A stretch of DNA of 64,000 nucleotides from Gentiana macrophylla (Eukaryota > Streptophyta > Magnoliopsida > Gentianales > Gentianaceae): assembly GCA_026214975.1 (NCBI GenBank), contig CM047805.1:66503383-66567382 (forward strand), read 5' to 3'. Below the pieces are notes generated by a model. That model had not been told where the DNA came from, did not search any database, and was given only the letters and a program-made list of their open reading frames with translations. A program made the position numbers and the translations under genes. Shown here piece by piece: positions 1 through 11,360 of the stretch. Positions within the stretch are counted from its first letter, which is position 1. Every line of letters starts with the position of its first letter.

Positions 1-233
1 TGGTGTCCACTATTAAATAGACTCATTAAACCCAAATGATCATTACAATTGCTCTACATGTCCACTTAGTTGAGCCTGTCATTTTTAAGTTTATCATAAA
101 GGGAAAAGGGACCAGAAGGACAAAAAAATATCATAAATGGGGATGGAAGGACAATTTCCACTTTATGTGATTAATAAGGACAAATTTATAATCAATGGAC
201 CGAAATACCCTTGATTTTTTTACACATTCAACA

Positions 234-560
234 TGTAGTAACACTAGATGAAGTGTAGTAACAGCCCATAAACAAGTAGTAACATCCAAAAAAACAAGTA
301 GTAACAACCCATAAAATGTAGTAACATCCAACAAACTAGTAGTAACAACCCATAAACAAGTACTAACAGGCAAAAAAACAAGTAGTAACAGCTCCAAAAA
401 ATATAGTAACATCCAATAAACAAGTAGTAACAGCCCAAAAAATGTAGTAACAACCAATAAACAAGTAGTAACAGCCCATAAAATAGATAAAGTTACTGCA
501 AAAAATGTAGTAACGGTAAAAAATTAATAGTAGAAACCTATAATATACATGTAGTAAAAC
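234..560. repeat. Minisatellite of about 20-22 bp units
   Basis: About 14 imperfect head-to-tail copies of a unit near GTAGTAACAGCCCATAAACAA are visible. GTAGTAAC is the most conserved part and the A-rich half varies. Unit length varies between about 19 and 24 bp and the last copies are degenerate. The unit has no dyad symmetry and the copies are contiguous, so this is not a CRISPR array. It lies inside the possible MULE-like element. Confidence 0.85.
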
Positions 561-729
561 CAAAAAAATAGTATCAGAGCGGGTTGATATTCCTCTCCCG
601 TACGGTACGCCAATGATCCCAAACCCTACCCTCCTCCGTTTCTAATCTGCTTTCCGTCCAATAAATAAATTTAAAAAAAAACAAACAAACAAAAGTCCTA
701 ACTTTCAGCTTCGCCTTCTTCTCTCTTCA

Positions 730-834
730 ATGTCGGAATCATCTGCAACTTCCGGCGGCACAGTCATCACCCCTAATTCTCCTCCCCAAATCCTAATCCC
801 CAAATCGTTCAATCTGGTGCGCCGCTGCTGCTGA
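730..834 (+). other. Short open frame resembling a captured first exon
   Basis: A 34-codon frame starts with an ATG and has a Ser/Thr/Pro-rich start (MSESSATSGGT). It stops in a run of Cys codons before a stretch rich in TCCGTCC repeats. The base composition differs sharply from the flanks and resembles the 5' end of a plant gene. I recognise no family and see no clear splice donor, so it may be a captured gene fragment or chance. Confidence 0.15.
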
Positions 835-1135
835 TGCACCGAGACTACCACACCACCAGTCAGCCGGCGATGAAATCAATGACTCCCTCCGTCCGTCTGC
901 TGCTATCCAGTCCGTCCGTCCGTCCACTCCCTCTCTAGCAATCCAGTCCGTCCGCTCTTGATTCTCTCTCTCTATCTGCTGCCGACTAAATTATAGGGTT
1001 TTTGTTTTTGGAAGGAGAGTTTTTATTTTATAGATAGATAGAAAAATGGTGTTTTTGGAAATTTACATATGTTTTGTCCTGATTAATTATTAGTATCCTT
1101 GTATCCTGATTTATTTATTAATCTGTCATTCCTGA

Positions 1136-2230
1136 CAAAAACATATATTTTAAAGTTGTTACAATATCTATTTTAAAGCAAAAAAGCTGGATTCACCGAA
1201 GGAATACTCCCGAAATATCCCCGAAATTAATCCATCACCATTCATTTTTTCTTTTTCTTTTTTCGTGTGTTAACCATATATCAAGCAATGGATTAGATTT
1301 GTTTTCGGTAGTGTTTTTGTGATGAATTTCGGTTGATGTAGCCTTCTTGATTTTAAAGCTAGTATTAAAAAAAAAAAAAAAAAAAAAGACTTCATCTATA
1401 AACTAATGATTGTATTATGAAAAGATTTTATCGTTGAACCATTACAAGTGCTCTAAAGAGTTGGTGGAACGCGTCAATACGGTTCCTAAGCAGAAAATAT
1501 TCAAAAGTAATCTATATTAAATCCTACCGCCGTCATTGATATACTTATATTTTGAGACGAACGTAACACATTATAAAATTATAAAGCAAATAAATAATAT
1601 TTATATACACGTAGAAAACGCGTAAAAATAAATAGAAGGAATCATGCACATCAAAACAACAGTACGGCACAAGTAATCAAAACTTAAAAAAGTTAATCAA
1701 GAAAAGTTGATAAAACGCGTGAACACGGCTTGCGACGAACAAGAACACAGTCAAAATCTTCACAAACAAACAAAAGAAACAAAGAAACAAAAGAACTTCA
1801 CACCTAGATACATAAATTTTTTTTTTAAAATGTTAGACAACCTAACCAAATTGTCCAGAATAATAATAAGGTGTGTATATATATATATATATTTGAAAGT
1901 TTATATTTCCTAAAAATAAATTACTTTTCCGTCCAAAATATAAATTCATTTCGACCTTTCACACGGACACGGTTTAACAAAATTTGTTAAGTTTGTTATA
2001 TAACATTAATATATTTTAATGAAAAAAACTTTAATTTAACTTTTGGCTACCATTTCTTAGTTTATAGTTGTAAATTAGTGAGAAGTGGATGAATATACAC
2101 TAGAGAGGGATAAAATGAAGAAAATTTTATAAATGTTTAATGGGAAATCTAAATGGAATTTATGTTATGAGAGAAAACCAAAGATGAAATTATATATTTT
2201 CCAAAATCCTGAACATAGTATTTTGGGACG
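1136..2230. other. AT-rich intergenic DNA without a recognisable gene
   Basis: This stretch contains a poly-A run (1367-1387), a short TA run near 1870-1890 and many A- or T-rich tracts. The open frames are short, of low complexity and match nothing I know. I see no RNA gene or clear transposon end here. Confidence 0.6.
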
Positions 2231-2605
2231 TAGGGCCGGCCCAAAGATAAGGCCAATTAGGCGCTCGTCAAACGCCCGACCGCCAGTAAAGATCCGGAAT
2301 TACATGTTTCGCAAAGTAAAAATATAAATTTCGTATAGATCCAATCTAAACCGACCAAATATAATGTGTTAAATCCAAATTATAAGGCCACTAATATAAT
2401 CTGCTAAAATAAATTATAAGAACCCAAATTATAGGCCCATATATTTATAATTACAATATATTAAAAATATCTAAAATCAATGAATTTAAATTTTGTATAC
2501 GGATTTTAAAAGCACGAAAAATCTTTTGTAGGTATTATTTTAGAATGAAAAAAATATGAACTCGACGAAATCGTCCGAGGCCCAAAAAAATTCAGGACCG
2601 ACGAT
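2231..2605. mobile_element. Possible hAT-type MITE
   Basis: The left end reads TAGGGCCGGCCCAAAG and the right end, read in reverse complement, reads CGTCGGTCCTGAAT followed by a T run and GGGCC. Both ends have the GGCCGG(C/T)CC-type terminus followed by a purine tract and a GGCC block, as in plant hAT-related MITEs. The interior is AT-rich and non-coding. I could not identify an 8-bp target duplication, so the exact ends are uncertain. Confidence 0.4.
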
Positions 2606-3225
2606 GGTATTTCAATCTTCAATTGTCGCACGTGGAGCTCGCATTTTCATCCCTCAAAACTAAAAGGTTTAATACAACGTAGTCCTGGATTACAAAAAAA
2701 ATTACTACGTAGTATATGTCAAAATTATGTAACATTCCCCATAACAATATCTTTCAATAAAATACATAAAACTATGAGTTGTCAGATACGTCAGTTTTCT
2801 TTTTACCCAATACCCAACAATGTCTACTTAATCACTATAAAACTATAAAAGTTTGTTTGATGGGTTAAATCTTCACACATTAGAAAAGTATGTCAAAGTT
2901 GTCAAGAATATTAATAATCTTTCTCCGACATGTCACAACCTAAACCATTGGCTCACCTTCCTACCGGGTGAAGCTCCTGAACCACTTTTTTTGTTCCAGA
3001 GTTTACTTCTTTATTGCTCAAAAGAAGCCTCCGTGAAATGGTAAAATGTGAAGGTGAAGGTGGGACAGTCCACTTCCCCTTCTACCTTTAGTGCACACAG
3101 TTCTAAGCAAAATATGAATAAAAAACTCTTTATCTTGAATCCCAACCATAAAGTAACTGGCTCAATATCAAATCAAGCAACTTTTCGATAAATAAAAATT
3201 AAAAACAGTACAAGTGTTTGACGAT
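2606..3225. other. Non-coding DNA, no feature recognised
   Basis: Only short open frames with no recognisable motif occur here. I see no LTR boundary, RNA gene or repeat structure that I can support. Confidence 0.5.
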
Positions 3226-3960
3226 GTTGGAAATTATCGGATAATAAATCCGGGGCCTTTTTCCTTAGTAACAACTTGTTCAATGGCGGAACCCTAAAAA
3301 AAGGATGTGAAAATAGGGGGTGTTTTAGAGTGCACTTGAGATCTTATTACTCAAGCTGCCTACGTATCCAATATATGAATTGGAATCAAGTCTTCGTAGT
3401 TCCTTATGGATGATTTATATAGAGGGGCTTGTGCCCTAGGGTTTGCGTGTAGCTTGTCCAAGATAGCCGTGTTCCCTAAGGCAAAGATAAATTTGAATTG
3501 ATCTCCTTCAGTTTAAGAGATAATTAAGGTTGTATTTAAATATCAGGATCGAAGTAGTAATGGCTAAGGATTCTTTCCTTGTTTATCTGATTCCACGCGT
3601 ATGTAAAGAGTTTGGTTCGAGAAGGACTTGGGCCGACCTTGTGAGGTTGAGTAGAGATGGTCATAGGCACCAGCCAACCTGTAGAGGTCGGGAGAAGGTG
3701 GCCGAGCCTGGGCAGCTCGGGTAGTAAAGGTTCCGTCCCTTAAATGAGACTTTTCTCTGTCCCAATTAACTATTAGACTTCCAGGGAGATGACACGTGGC
3801 GAAGTCCGATCCGACCCTCGTCATTGTTCTTAAAAAGCAATATGCAATCCATTCTTTATCATAAATAATACCCGTTTTTCTTTTCTTCACATCCATGAAT
3901 TGGGCCACGTATTCACCACATGTTTCAAATTGAAATATTAATAAATTTTTTTCCAGAAAT
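3226..3960. mobile_element. LTR-like retrotransposon remnant
   Basis: The segment contains stretches I associate with LTRs of plant retrotransposons: a Gly/Pro-rich looking G+C patch around 3640-3720, the phrase CAAGCTGCCTACGTATCC near 3353, and AATCAAGTCTTCGTAGTTCC near 3384. No paired copy, primer site or polypurine tract is visible in the window. The open frames across it (for example 3564-3974 on the minus strand) match no protein family I know. Boundaries are approximate. Confidence 0.25.
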
Positions 3961-4349
3961 GTGTAATCCTTCAACGAAAATCGTATTTGCCATTGCTAAT
4001 GCTCATACAAGCAGCTCACGTAATTATTATTATCAGATCAAATTTAAAAAGTCAAAACTATTATAAAAGATAAAAATATACCCCTAATTAATATTTGGGT
4101 TTTACAATTTCCCATCCTTAGAAAAAGTGTCGTCCTCGAAACTTCATATGCTTGAAGGGGAGTGGATCCCCTACGGAGCAACTGGTCAGGTAATCAGCCC
4201 GGTGCACAAATCTCAGCCGCTAGTTTTTTTTTTTAAAATTAATTTTAAATAACTTAACGTTGGACCATGTTTCTTTATCTGTTTTTTCTTTTCTTTTGAT
4301 AATAATTTATTTCATAGCCTAAAAAACATTTTTTTATACAATACTTAAT

Positions 4350-4352
<3 letters not shown>
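3961..4352. other. AT-rich spacer, no feature recognised
   Basis: This is AT-rich DNA with a short G+C patch (about 4150-4210) of unknown origin, leading into the TA microsatellite. No coding or RNA feature can be supported. Confidence 0.5.

Positions 4353-4425
<73 letters not shown>
4353..4425. repeat. (TA)n microsatellite
   Basis: This is an uninterrupted TA dinucleotide run of about 73 bp. It ends directly at the proposed 5' end of the Helitron-like segment. Confidence 0.97.
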
Positions 4426-4426
4426 T

Positions 4427-7158
4427 AGTGAACATGAATGCCGATGCAATGCAGCGCTGGCTGCCTAACATAAATCGTTATCAATAATAACATCAAATAA
4501 TAGATCTCCAACGTGAAATAAATCGCGTGAAACTAAAACCGTAATAATTCAAGCGACAAGACAAATAGAAAGAACTCAAACATATCACATTCTCTCGCAA
4601 GAGGTAGCTCTTTTAGAGGCGTGAATATTGTGAATCACTTCTCTTCCAAATTTATCGGGAGTTTCCTACAAAATAAACCACAATATGATGTATCGGAGAA
4701 CAATGTTATAAAATCTAACCCTTTAGTTTTGACTTTCGTAATGAAACATTATAGAAAAACAATAAGCGGACCATAACTACACGGTCAAATCTCCCGGGGA
4801 CGCCTTAGTTTTCCAAATCATTAATATCTTGAAAATCGTTTTCATTCATTTTCATACGACATTTCTCTTTCTTATCATTAAGAATACGTCATTGATCTCG
4901 TGTTCATTCATTTGGTGGAAAAAACACGTGTCAAACGGTACGAAGAATATAAAAAGTAATTTTGTATTCCAACGTCAATTTTAGTGACGTCAAATGCTAT
5001 AACGACCATCGGTTCCACCGACGTTATGTTGTTCAAAATAATAAAACATTTAATGTGGTGTCCATGTGGTCACACGCGGCACACCTTCTTGACGCGGATA
5101 TTTGTTTGCTCTTATTTTTTGTTGTTGTATTTTATAGCTAAAATTGACTCATCTTCTATCGTACACTACACGGTAGAACTTCAAATCCGCCGGTCTTTCT
5201 GTTTTTTTTCTTCCCTTTTCTGCACAAACTACTAACGGTACACGTTTGGTAAAAAAATTACAAGATTTTATTCAATTGATGTGTCGAAATCGAATCGAAA
5301 TTTTTCGGTTGATTGAAATTTAAAACTGAATCTGCACTGTCTATTGGAGATACTAAAAATGAACCGTATTGAAATATACACTTTGTTGTGTATATTCAAT
5401 TGTTTTGTCGATCTCGAATCAAGAAATCGAAAATTTTCGGTTGATTGTAATTTAAAACTGAATCCGCACTGGCTGTTGGATGTACTAAAAATGAAACGTA
5501 TCGAAATATACACTTTGGTTCAATTTATGTAGCGGAGAGTCGAAAAAGAAATCGGTTTATATATAACCGAAATTCTGGTTTTTAACGAGGGGAAAAAAGA
5601 AATCGCTGTAAAAAAGGGGAAAAATGAATCGAAAAGTTACACATTTGATAAATAAAAAAATACACGCTTTATTTAATTGTTGTGTAAAATCGAATCAAAA
5701 GTGAAATTTTTCGTTGATTGAAATTTAAAATTGAATCCGCAATGCCTCATTGGAGGTAATAAAATGAACCATATAATAAATATACACTTTGTTGTGTATA
5801 TTCAATTGTTAATGTCGAAATCAAATCGAAATCGAAAATTTTCGTTCTTTGAAATTAAAAATCGAATCCGCGATATTCTATTGGAGGCACTAAAAATGAA
5901 CCGTATCGAAAAATACACTTTGGTTCGATTTATGTAATGTAGAGTCGAAATAAAAAATTTGGTTTATATATAACGTTTACCGAAATTCCGGTTATTATCG
6001 AAGGGAAATAAAAAAAAATGATGTTTTAAAAAAAATATAAAATAAAAGTATTTGATAAAAAAAAATACACGGTTTTATTCAATTGTTGTGCCGAAATCGA
6101 AATGAAATTGAAAATTTTCGGTTGATCGAAATTTAAAATTAATTCGCACTGTCTGTTAGAGATACTAAAAATGAACCGTATCGAAATATACACTTTGTAG
6201 TGTATATTCAATTGTTGTGTCGAAATCGAATCGAGAAATCAAAAATTTTCGGTGGATTGAAATTTAAAATCGAATCCATGATCGCTTTATCGGAGGAGTC
6301 TAAAATGAACCGTATCTAAATATACACTTTGTTGTTTCGAAATCGAAGCGAGAAATCGAAAATTTTCGGTTGATTGGAACATAAAACTGAATACGCACTG
6401 TCTGTTGGAGGCACTAAAAATGAACCGTATCGAAATATACACTTTGGTTCGTTTTATGAAAGGGCGAGCCGGATAAAAAATCGGTTTATATATAAAGATA
6501 ACTGAAATCCCGGTTTATACCGAAGGGGAAAAAAAATGAACCGTATCAAAATATACACTTTGTTGTGTATATTCAATTGTTGTGTGGAAATTGAATCGAG
6601 AAATCAAAAATTTTCGGTTGATTGAAATGTAAAACTGAATCCACACTGTCTGTTGGAGGCACAAAAAATGAACCACTTTGGTTCGATTTATGTAACGGAG
6701 AGTCGGAAAAAAAATGGTTTATATATAACGAGATAACCGAAATCCGTGGTTTTTACCGAAGGGGAAAAAATAAACCGTATCGAAATATACACTTTGTTGT
6801 GTATATTCAATTGTCGTGTCGAAACCGAATCGAGAAATCGAAATTTTTCGGTTGATTGAAATGTAAAACTGAATCCGCACTGTCTGTTGGAGGCACTAAA
6901 AATGAAGCGTATCGAAATATACACTTTGGTTCGATTTATGTAACGGAATGTAGAAAAAAAAATTGGTTTATATATAACGAGAAAACCGAAATCATGGTTT
7001 TTACCGAAAGAAAAAATAAAAAATAAAAAAATGCTGTTGTTAAGAAAAATAAAAAATAAATAAAATTTAAGTGCCACGTGTCAGCCACAGGGTCAGCCAT
7101 TAGGCCAATTGTGGGAAGAGCTCTTAGCTCTTAATAGATATAAGATAAGATATATTGA
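4427..7158 (+). mobile_element. Possible Helitron-like element
   Basis: Right after the TA run comes ACTAGTGAACATGAATGC and then a short palindrome-rich patch (CGATGCAATGCAGCG), similar in layout to the 5' ends of many plant Helitrons. At the other end lies a perfect 7-bp hairpin (AAGAGCT-CTT-AGCTCTT, 7116-7132) followed by a TA/GATA-rich tail. A CTAG occurs 27 bp after the hairpin, which is further than the usual 10-12 bp. The interior holds tandem repeats, which Helitrons often carry, but no Rep/helicase gene. The call rests on layout only. Confidence 0.25.
5268..7010. repeat. Composite tandem repeat with a period near 236 bp
   Basis: A block containing ATGAACCGTATCGAAATATA, CACTTTG, TTTTCGGTTGATTGAAAT and CTGTCTGTTGGAGGCACTAA recurs across the region. 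Two kinds of subunit alternate: after CACTTTG one continues TTGTGTATATTCAATTG and the other GGTTCGATTTATGTAACG. The distance between equivalent points is 236 bp for the best-preserved pair (CACTTTGTTGTGT near 6552 and 6788). Earlier copies are more degenerate. Open frames on both strands are by-products of the repeat and encode repeated short peptides. Confidence 0.85.
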
Positions 7159-7407
7159 GCTAGTTGTTGGGGAGTATCCCGGGGAACTAGTCCAAAGAAG
7201 AAAATAAATTGATCTCTGTGGCCGGGCAACCTTTAGGTTATTACCTGAACTCCCAACTTCCTCCACTGGATAACACACCCGTTCCCAAGGCCATTACTGG
7301 CTCAACCTATACAACTACCTTATCGAGCCAAGCAGCTTTGATGTTAATCTCACTCAGCAAGGGAACTTGTTTTCCCATGTTGCCCTCGACTTAGCAACGA
7401 AGGAGTC

Positions 7408-7408
<1 letters not shown>

Positions 7409-7480
<72 letters not shown>
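7409..7480. repeat. (TA)n microsatellite
   Basis: This TA dinucleotide run of about 72 bp abuts the left LTR of the following gypsy element and may have replaced its last bases. Confidence 0.97.
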
Positions 7481-7481
<1 letters not shown>

Positions 7482-9650
7482 CTAAACCCTCTCCTCGAAT
7501 ACCAAGTCCTTATCCGGATGAGAACGTTCGGTGCGTATAGCATTAAATAAATCTAATATTATATGCAAGCCTCTACGTCGTCGTATCAAATAAAAGCAAA
7601 CGGAAGCCGAGAAGACTCGGGTAAAACCATATATGCACTAGAACGGAAACTCAACATACTAAAAGATAGAAAATGTGTCCTCAAACGAAGAGCGTCTTAC
7701 AAGTACGATGCAAAAGAAACATAAACTTGTCTTAAAAGAATTACAAACTTTCTTACAAAAGTCTAGAAATAAAAGAACGAAAACTGTCTAAACAAGGGAA
7801 AAGAACAACGTCTAGTGCAACAAGAAATAAAGGAAAACTGCACGCATCGTCAAGCATCGTCTTCAACACATATCCTCATCATCGAACTCATGGACAACCT
7901 GTTTATCTTCTCACCCCATAATGCATACGAAAGAAAATGCAAAGGAGGTAAGTACGAAGTACTTAGCAAGAGTGAGAAGCTGATGTATAATTAAGTTCTA
8001 CAACGGAAAGGTTTACATTATTATTATTAAGTCATCATTATGAGACCAACTCAATTCTAGAGCTCACTTCATGCTCATCAACATGTCGTGAGTAACTGTT
8101 TCTAGCTTAACTTATCTTCGTCACAACCGCATTCAAGGGCACTACACATGGTGAAGATCCACCACGAGATATTACTGTGCAACCTATCAGTGGATCACAC
8201 CGATAGCCACGGAAGCCTATTCTGGTAGACTCCGATAGTGTACACGATCGGTTAAGTCCCTCCGCACCTGAAGTATATCCTAGTAGACTTACGGAGTTGT
8301 TCATTCACGAAGTCCTTCTGCACCTGGAGTCTATTCTAGTAGACGTACGGATTTATTCACTTTATCTGACCGCCCAAACATCATGATATAGCCTTGTGCC
8401 TTACCAAGAAGGACATGTTGTTTATTCTTTTAGCTACACCTATTAACTAGCCACCTATGTATTTTCAGATAAGCTCTCTCACATCTCCTACTCTCTCACT
8501 TAGACCATTAGACACGGACAAGCCTAGCACATACACAGAAAATGATGGATACTAACCTACCAAAGCACAAGCCAATCATACTCCTCCGATGGTCCCGAAC
8601 ATCAACTCTTAGGAAGAGTACATTCGGTGCCGGGACTAAACGCATCAGAAGCACAGTCAAGGCTTGTTCATGTTCATTTAATGTTATTAGATCAAGAAAC
8701 CACATTTAAATCTCATATCATAGCTTAAAACACCATTTTTCCCAAAACTGGGGTCAATGCATGCGCATTCTTTGGAATGCGTGCGTATTGATCAGCCAGA
8801 AACCTTTAGGAAGTTCTTGTCCAACCAATGTGTGCTCATTGCCTGCAAAGTCCTAAGCATGATTTTCTGCAACTTAACGATTTCTAGCCCAAACAAAACA
8901 CGATCAACAACAACTTAAGCGGAAAAACAGAAGAAAAACCATATCTTAACATGTCATAACACTCCACACTTTAACTACAACATCTTGGTACGATTTCTAA
9001 CCCCAAAACATGCCAAATCTCAACCCTACCATTATAAACCATAATTAAACATTAGGAAGAACCCCATTACCTTTTAGCAAGCAAAACAACCATATCCTTC
9101 AGAAAAATTGTTCCACCTTCCACGGATTCACTCAACACCTATTTGATCACAATTATACTTAGATTAATTGATGATCAAAAGCTTCTAAACCAAAAGGACT
9201 ACGAATTAAACCTTTATATCACATCAAACTTGATCAAACCATGACAGATCCATAGTTATGGCTAAATCTCATACATTTGCAAAACTCCAGACTTTTGCTA
9301 TCAAATTGATCCTCCTTTCCCACTGATTCCATTTCTCCAATCCGTTCTGAAGACCGTTAAGACTCCACTGAGAGATGGAGAGTTTTCCCTTGCCTTCTCT
9401 AATGCTCTCAACGTGTTCTTCAGAGACCGTTTACGTTCTGATTTTTGATTTGCTAATAGGTTATCAGAATAATGGGAATTTATTTTCCTTAAATAACAAA
9501 TCCCAAAATAACTATGGATCTAAAAGTTTTGGTATTCTTGTATTAATTTTCCCATTATCTTATCTAACACAAAAGTTTTGGTATTCTTGTATTAATTAAT
9601 GCTGACATAGCTAAATTATTCATTATTGATGTATCTAAAAGTTAGTTCAT
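7481..9650 (-). repeat. Left (3') LTR of the decayed gypsy element
   Basis: About 600 bp (7481-8100) matches 16690-17282 closely, for example GTTCTACAACGGAAAGGTTT in both. The rest is unique in the window because the right copy is truncated, so the right-hand limit is approximate. A 53-bp tandem duplication sits at about 8246-8355 (CACCTGAAGTATATCCTAGT against CACCTGGAGTCTATTCTAGT). Another short duplication (AAAAGTTTTGGTATTCTTGT) lies at about 9523-9595. No gene is visible within it. Confidence 0.6.
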
Positions 9651-9726
9651 TTACTCACACACATGTACAACGTGAAATTGATTCATGTCATAAAGCACTC
9701 TAAGGAAATAAACGATCTAAAAGGTA

Positions 9727-10706
9727 CCAGGTATGGCTGCATCCAAAGCAAACACTCTTGTTGGTCGGCTTGCACTTCCTTCCTTGTCTTTAGGATTTAT
9801 GCTAGCCTTCCTTAAAGGGCAAGCTCTTGTTATGTGATCCGTATCTCCACAAAAGTAACATCCATTTGTATCTGCCCGACATTCCCCAGAATGGTTCCTT
9901 TTTCATTTCAGGAAACTCGGTAAACTTGATGTTGTGGCTGCCAGTGGTGCTGAGATATTCTTCACCTCTTGAGACAGTGCTTCATAGTCATCTCCTTGAC
10001 TGCTCTCGAAGGGTCCTTTAACTCCAATAACTATTGAGGGTTTGTTCTTAAACGTCTGAACTTCCAAAGCCTTGTTCAACATCTTCGCCATGGTCCTTGG
10101 TGTAATCCCAACATGCCGGCTTGTATTTCCCATGATAAACCATTCCTATACAAAGCCATCTTTATCTCTTCAACCTTCATACTCTCCGAGTAGAACCTAC
10201 CCAACTCATTGAGCTTATTGGTGTACTGCGAGACTGTCATGTAAGGGCCCTACTTGTGGCTCAGAAAGACTTGCTTTGTCTGCTTTCACCGTAGTGGGAA
10301 GTATTCACTGTAAAACAGACTCTTAAACGCTCCCCAATCCGTGATCTTTCCATTGCTACTCTCTATAGCATCAATCCAAGCTTCAGCTGTACCCTACAGA
10401 AAACCAACTGCCAACTGGGCCTTCTCAGATTCAGGGACGTTGATGTTTCCACACGCCTTCTCAAAACTTCTTAACCAAACTTTGGCCATAGACGGTTCCA
10501 CATCACCGAAGAAGTCATGAACACTGTTTCACTTCATCTTAGTGTACCAATCAACCGGTGGATATTGTCCTTGAACTGGTGCCACTAGAGGTCTAACCGC
10601 TTGTGCAACTGGTGGGTAAACCGGTGGGTAAACTGGTGGAGCTGGTTGGTAAACTGGAGGATGTCCAAGAGGTGCTTGTTGCGGGTAGGGCTACTGCTGT
10701 GGGTAT
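9727..10706 (-). pseudogene. Ty3/gypsy gag, middle and C-terminal part
   Basis: The minus strand encodes a retrotransposon gag capsid domain with readable blocks such as WLRSFEKACGNINVPESEKA, GTAEAWIDAIESSNGKI and QYTNKLNELGRF. Downstream is a CCHC zinc knuckle (CYFCGDTDHITRAC, near 9820-9860). Gag packages element RNA into virus-like particles. Several in-frame stops (for example just before GTAEAW) and frameshifts make it a pseudogene. The N-terminal part lies beyond the copia insertion at 16071-16560. Protease and the rest of pol, which should follow the knuckle, are absent. Confidence 0.85.
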
Positions 10707-11004
10707 TGATGAAGTTTATAGAATTATAAACTGAGAGTAAAATGCAGAATTATTATTGATGAACTGAATGTTACAAGTTAAGTTACAATGCAGCTGATCA
10801 TGGGGTATTTATAGCTTCATACACCTCATGGATCAGTTAGAAGCAAGTTACAAACGGTTACAATAGACTATAACTAAATAACTATTCTCTTCATTACATA
10901 ATACTAAACCTATCAAGATGTCTTTGCCGAGACTTTCACAAAGAGTCAGAGGTTTTCATAATATCACCGATCGCACTCAAGATTCCCATTAGCCTATATC
11001 TTTG
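10707..11004 (-). repeat. 3' LTR of the copia element at 10707-16065
   Basis: It starts TGATGAAGTTTATAGAATTA like the right copy at 15762 and stays nearly identical for about 200 bp, then diverges. It ends near TTTGTAACA. Confidence 0.85.
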
Positions 11005-11014
11005 TAACACCCAC
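11005..11014 (-). promoter_or_regulatory. Polypurine tract
   Basis: Read on the minus strand, AAGGGTGGG directly precedes the 3' LTR. This is the expected place and composition for the plus-strand primer of an LTR retrotransposon. Confidence 0.7.
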
Positions 11015-11360
11015 CCTTAAGTGAGAGTGGTACATGAACAACTTGCACTCAAAGATTCCCATCAGTACTTGAATTGAATATCTTTGAAATTCCCAATTTG
11101 TCTAGTAGATAGGAAAAAATAGGTGCATCCAAGGCCTTGGCGAGAATGTCAGCTACTTGTTCTTTTGTGTTGATTAGAAGAATTTTGGCAAGTACTGATT
11201 TGACTTTGTCTCTCACAACATGGCAGTCAATTTCAATATGTTTTGTTCTTTAATGAAAGACTGGGTTATGAGCAATGTGCATTGCACTAGAATTGTCACA
11301 AAACAACACGGCAGGCAACTAAACTCGAACATGTAAATCATGTAGTATATAAATCAGCCA

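Larger units (their letters stand above)
111..1135. mobile_element. Possible MULE-like element with long degenerate terminal inverted repeats
   Basis: The segment 111-187 and the reverse complement of 1072-1135 share a degenerate pattern (GAA.GACA, then ATAAAT..GGAT..AAGGA, then ATTAAT.AGGACAAA), which I estimate by eye at about 65% similarity. Between them lie a minisatellite and a CT/GC-rich stretch (about 590-980) unlike the AT-rich surroundings. Long imperfect inverted repeats around gene-like sequence are typical of Mutator-like elements. I could not find a clear 9-11 bp target duplication, so the call is tentative. Confidence 0.3.

Noticed and set aside
234..560. CRISPR-like appearance of short repeats
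   Set aside because: Units are contiguous, variable and without separate spacers, and the DNA is plant nuclear; it is a minisatellite.
3564..3974. 136-codon minus-strand open frame as a gene
   Set aside because: No domain, signal or homologous pattern is visible, and it lies in LTR-like repetitive DNA.
6688..7077. 129-codon minus-strand frame with repeated peptide
   Set aside because: The peptide repeat follows directly from the 236-bp DNA repeat, and neighbouring copies are interrupted by stops.
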